From assembly GCF_902374955.1 (NCBI RefSeq), contig NZ_CABKRX010000094.1, positions 1 to 64,000 on the forward strand: a DNA stretch of 64,000 bases, written 5' to 3'. The translations under genes and the position numbers were made by a program. The notes beneath the pieces are model-generated. The model was not told the DNA's origin. It did not search any database and saw nothing but the letters and a program-made list of their open reading frames with translations. Below, piece by piece: positions 61,071 through 64,000 of the stretch. Each line of letters begins with the position of its first letter. Position 1 is the first letter of the stretch. This DNA comes from Bacillus massilioanorexius. GTDB taxonomy: Bacteria; Bacillota; Bacilli; Bacillales; DSM-1321.

Positions 61071-61091
61071 TAGAGAAGTAGGTTGAAGATA

Positions 61092-61861
61092 TTGATTGAA
61101 AAAAGAACTTTATGGATTACACCGTTTAATGAATATAGAACTCTCGCTGTATATGTGCCAAATAATTATTATGAAGTGGAACAAGACTATCCTGTATTAT
61201 ATATGCATGATGGCCAGAATGTATTTCAAGATACTGATGCAGTTGGAGGTGTATCTCTAAATATTAATGAATATTTAGATAACCAAGTAATTGACATTAT
61301 TGTTGTGGCTATTGATGCAAATCCAATAAGAGAAGATAGAATTAATGAGTATTGTCCATGGAAATGTGGAGATTTCTGTGAATCTTTACTAGGAGAACGT
61401 AGTAATTTAGGAGGCTTAGGGGGAGAGTATATTGATTATATTGTGCATGAGCTTAAGCCATTTATCGATCTAAATTACCGCACAAAAAAAATCATACATC
61501 AATAGCAGGTATTTCATTGGGAGGGTTAATTTCAACCTATGCTGCATGTCGCTATCCAGACATTTTCACTAAGGTAGCAGCTATATCATCTGGCTATTTC
61601 CGAAATCAAGAAGAAATGGAAAAAATGATAAGTAGTGCAAATCTTACCAACATCAAAAGATTTTATTTGGACTGTGGTACTAATGAGTTTGGAGAAAGTG
61701 AAATAAATTCGGCATTTTTACAATCCAATCAGACTGTATATGAAATGATAAATAGAAAAGTATCAAATTCAATGTTTCGAACAATTGATAATGGAAAGCA
61801 TGAATACACTTTTTTTAAGAAAAGAATTCCTGAGATCATGACATACTTGTTTGCGGAATAA
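61092..61861 (+). pseudogene. Esterase-like alpha/beta-hydrolase split by a one-base frameshift
   Basis: Two frames form one hydrolase of about 257 residues. The first has TLWITPFNEYRTLAVYVPNN, VLYMHDGQNVFQD and WKCGDFC, and ends at a stop (61503-61505) after a run of eight A (61484-61491). One more A, or a -1 shift, gives SIAGISLGGLISTYAA, which restores the G-x-S-x-G nucleophile elbow and the rest (CGTNEFGE, NGKHEYTFF with the catalytic His) to 61861. This is the YbbA/Fes/esterase-D type. TTG at 61092 is my preferred start. Confidence 0.78.
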
Positions 61862-61945
61862 GAGAAAGTGTAGGAAAGTGGATGCGCTCAGAAACACGAT
61901 GGGATACTTAGAGTTCACTCATTTCCATATGAGCAAAACTGATAT

Positions 61946-61997
61946 AAGTCTGAATCTAGAGCGGTTGACGTTACTCTGGATTCAGACTTAACTTTCG
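61946..61997 (+). terminator. Terminator-like hairpin after the esterase locus
   Basis: AAGTCTGAATCTAGAG with CTCTGGATTCAGACTT, then AACTTT. Stem strong, T run weak. Confidence 0.55.
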
Positions 61998-62076
61998 ATA
62001 TGTGTAATGCGACTGAAAACGGGTCTGTGATAAAATAAGTTTTAGTGCAAATGGGTAAGGAAATGGAGGTATTATT

Positions 62077-62745
62077 ATGTTAGAAAACAAAAAAATGGAG
62101 ATTAAGCATTTTGCAATAGGTATTCCAAAAACGATGGAATTTGGTATAGACCAAGAAATGCAAACTGCCATTTGTAAAGAAGCTGTTGAAGAAGCGTTTT
62201 TAACCAAAGATGGATTTCAAGGTGACGGTAGAGCAGATCAGAAACATCATAGTGGATTAGACCGAGCTGTCTGTCTATATCCTTATGAGCATTATGCTCA
62301 ATGGGAGAAAGAATTTCAAACTTTATCAAGAGCAGCATTTGGTGAGAATTTAACTGTGTCAAATATGCTTGAACGTGACGTTTGTATTGGGGATATATTT
62401 CAAATAGGGGATGCAGTTGTTCAAGTAACACAAGCCAGAATTCCATGTAGTACGATTACAAGAAGAAACAATATTAATGATTTGCTCAAAAGAATTGTTG
62501 AAACTGGATATACAGGTTACTTATGTCGTGTTTTGAAAGAAGGAACAGTAAAAAGTAATTCAAACATAACATTAAAACAAGCTCATCCAAAACAAGTAAC
62601 CATACAATATTGTAATGAAATCTATTTTCACGATCAAAAGAATGTTGAAGGTATAGAAAAAATCTTGGAAGTTGCTGAATTGGCAGATGATTGGAGAGAT
62701 AAATTAACAAAGAGATTGGAAAAGCTAACAAATAGCAGCTGTTAA
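62077..62745 (+). CDS. MOSC-domain protein (YiiM-like)
   Basis: 222 residues. The MOSC core has DGFQGDGRADQKHHSGLDRA and VCLYPYEHYAQWEKEF, GENLTVSNMLERDVCIGDIF and the conserved cysteine in RIPCSTITRRN, thought to contact the molybdenum cofactor. Relatives reduce N-hydroxylated compounds or act as molybdenum-cofactor carriers. The start follows AATGGAGG. It is about 54 kb from the cofactor genes, so it is a further user of the pathway rather than part of that operon. Confidence 0.87.
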   Translation: MLENKKMEIKHFAIGIPKTMEFGIDQEMQTAICKEAVEEAFLTKDGFQGDGRADQKHHSGLDRAVCLYPYEHYAQWEKEFQTLSRAAFGENLTVSNMLERDVCIGDIFQIGDAVVQVTQARIPCSTITRRNNINDLLKRIVETGYTGYLCRVLKEGTVKSNSNITLKQAHPKQVTIQYCNEIYFHDQKNVEGIEKILEVAELADDWRDKLTKRLEKLTNSSC

Positions 62746-62832
62746 GTAATCGGAAAATATCTTATTACAGAAGTCGAATTTGAATGAACTAGTTTACTTA
62801 TACATATGGTCGTTCATTTTATTGGAGGAAAA

Positions 62833-62881
62833 AGGGGCTCTACAAAGTGGTTTTTATCACTTTGTAGAGTCCTTATTTTTT
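62833..62881 (+). terminator. Rho-independent terminator after the MOSC gene
   Basis: Stem GGGGCTCTACAAAGTG with its complement CACTTTGTAGAGTCC, then TTATTTTTTG. Confidence 0.9.
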
Positions 62882-62961
62882 GTATGAGTGTGTTCTTAAA
62901 ACGTGTTTAGTTTTATGTTTCTCTTGGTTGATTTAGAAGGAGTAATATGGAGAGAAAATAT

Positions 62962-63002
62962 AAGGGGGTGTCCTTTATTTTCACTTTTGGACATCCTTTT
63001 TT
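62962..63002 (+). terminator. Second terminator-like hairpin downstream of the MOSC gene
   Basis: AAGGGGGTGTCC with GGACATCCTT and TTTTTT. It has no gene of its own upstream. From here to 63215 I see only the leader of the next gene. Confidence 0.65.
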
Positions 63003-63215
63003 GGGAATAGGTGAAACTCTTAAGGAAAAAGTAATAATTGCAAGACTTTACAGTGTTTATGAATGATGTCTTTTTACGTGAAAATGTTGACTAAATCGGT
63101 CATTTAGTAAAAGTTATTGTATTCGTTTTTTCTGTTATTTTAATCCTATTCATAAGGTTGAAGTATTAAGAGGCATAATAATAAAACATATAGTGAACTT
63201 TTTAAGAGGTGTTTT

Positions 63216-64000
63216 ATGAATTCTAAAATAAAAATAGCCATTTTTACTATCATATTGATCATAGTAGCTGCTGTTATTGTAGGTATAGGACTAATACAAA
63301 ATGAACAAACAGAGGTTGAAAAAGAGCGGACTTATACTGTGAAAACGGGAAATATTAAGGCTTATGTTTCAGGAAAAGGCATGGCAACGCCAATTAAAAG
63401 AATAATGATTAATACAACTACAGCTGGACGTATCAAAGAGAATTATTTACAAAATGGAAAATATGTTTCAAAAGGAGACTTGTTAGTAAGCTTTGATAAG
63501 TATGACTTCTCCAGTGAGAGAGAAAATATTGAAATGAACCTGAAAAAATTACATTTAGAATTAGAATCGTTAGAAGAATTGAAAGTAGTAGCTAATCAAG
63601 CGTCTGAATATATTGGGGAAAACCATACAGAATTAGATACACAAATAAAAAAAGTGAAGGTTGAAATAAATAGTGTAGAGAAAGAATTGAGAAAGTTGGG
63701 AGAAAAGGAAAAAGCTCCTAAGTCTATCTATGCACCAATTAGTGGTTATATTGCTGTTGGTACTGAGCTGCAAGTTGGTAATGATGTTGCAGCCAATCAA
63801 ACTCTTGCTTCTATCACGAATTATAAAGAATTAAAAGCGAATCTCTCTGTTGATGAATTAGATATCCCGCAAATTGAAATAGGACAAGATGTTCAAATCA
63901 TGGTACAAGCTTTTCCAGATGAAGTGTTTGTTGGAAAGGTGATAAGCATTGCAAATGAAGGGGATTACAACAATGGAGTCGCAACATTTAAGGTAGAGGT
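63216..64000 (+). CDS. HlyD/membrane-fusion-type efflux adaptor, 5' part (cut by window end)
   Basis: Open frame from ATG 63216 (ribosome site AAGAGGTG) to the window end, 261 complete codons. It has an N-terminal helix (about 6-27), the barrel-sandwich start GNIKAYVSGKGMATP, the lipoyl-like halves RIKENYLQNGKYVSKGDLLV and IYAPISGYIAVGTELQVGN around a short coiled coil (about 105-165), then a beta-barrel domain. This is the periplasmic-adaptor-like subunit of Gram-positive MacAB-type exporters. An ATPase and an FtsX-type permease probably follow outside the window. Confidence 0.85.
   Translation, partial: MNSKIKIAIFTIILIIVAAVIVGIGLIQNEQTEVEKERTYTVKTGNIKAYVSGKGMATPIKRIMINTTTAGRIKENYLQNGKYVSKGDLLVSFDKYDFSSERENIEMNLKKLHLELESLEELKVVANQASEYIGENHTELDTQIKKVKVEINSVEKELRKLGEKEKAPKSIYAPISGYIAVGTELQVGNDVAANQTLASITNYKELKANLSVDELDIPQIEIGQDVQIMVQAFPDEVFVGKVISIANEGDYNNGVATFKVE

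Overview
The window comes from the chromosome of a low-GC Gram-positive bacterium, most likely an endospore-forming, facultatively anaerobic member of the Bacillaceae. The reasons are strong AGGAGG-type ribosome sites before almost every gene, GTG and TTG starts, lipobox lipoproteins with no outer-membrane genes, Bacillus-type families (MecA-like PBP3, BcrC, PopT/DUF368, YjcL, KtrB/D, AzlCD, VanW), a sigma-E/K-like promoter, and degenerate copies of intergenic repeats that I remember from many Bacillaceae genomes. I cannot name the species.

Layout. 0.6-8 kb: one tRNA-Lys, then a nearly complete molybdenum cofactor set (mobA, moaE, moaD, moeB, moaB on +; moaC on -; moeA, mobB, moaA on +). 8-9.5 kb: a multidrug-type MFS exporter. 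9.5-22.3 kb: two tandem, diverged copies of an operon for a Tat-exported, DMSO-reductase-superfamily molybdoenzyme. Each copy encodes a small lipoprotein, the catalytic subunit, a four-cluster ferredoxin-like subunit and a DmsC-like membrane anchor. Copy 1 also has a TorD-type chaperone and a downstream polyferredoxin. Between the copies lie a polysaccharide deacetylase and a YkyA-like lipoprotein. 22.6-27.2 kb: a third molybdoenzyme without a Tat signal, divergent from its own iron-sulfur subunit and a PucR/CdaR-type regulator, with a perfect CRP/FNR-type palindrome between them. Cofactor synthesis and its three likely client enzymes thus sit side by side: an anaerobic respiration island with an unknown electron acceptor.

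27-64 kb is more ordinary: bcrC-popT (undecaprenyl carrier recycling), pentapeptide-repeat, BRCT and DUF4269 proteins, pepF, an ABC/FtsX-type exporter, azlCD with a cupin-HTH regulator, an old-yellow-enzyme-type oxidoreductase, an FHA/winged-helix regulator divergent from a PBP3 gene, VanZ, an esterase, CorA, a 44-residue Arg/Ser-rich gene with a sporulation-type promoter, a frameshifted VanW gene, DUF819, PhzF, TfoX-C, a racemase-like gene, Ktr, YeiH, L-lactate dehydrogenase, a frameshifted esterase, a MOSC protein and the start of a HlyD-type adaptor cut by the window end.

Intergenic DNA is rich in rho-independent terminators, many with a shared AAAAGTG-like core, and in about eight degenerate copies of a 150-240 bp noncoding repeat. 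Two genes (vanW-like and an esterase) are broken by the same kind of lesion, a poly-A tract one base short, which may be sequencing error, slippage or decay. All functional calls rest on reading motifs by eye; no database search was made.
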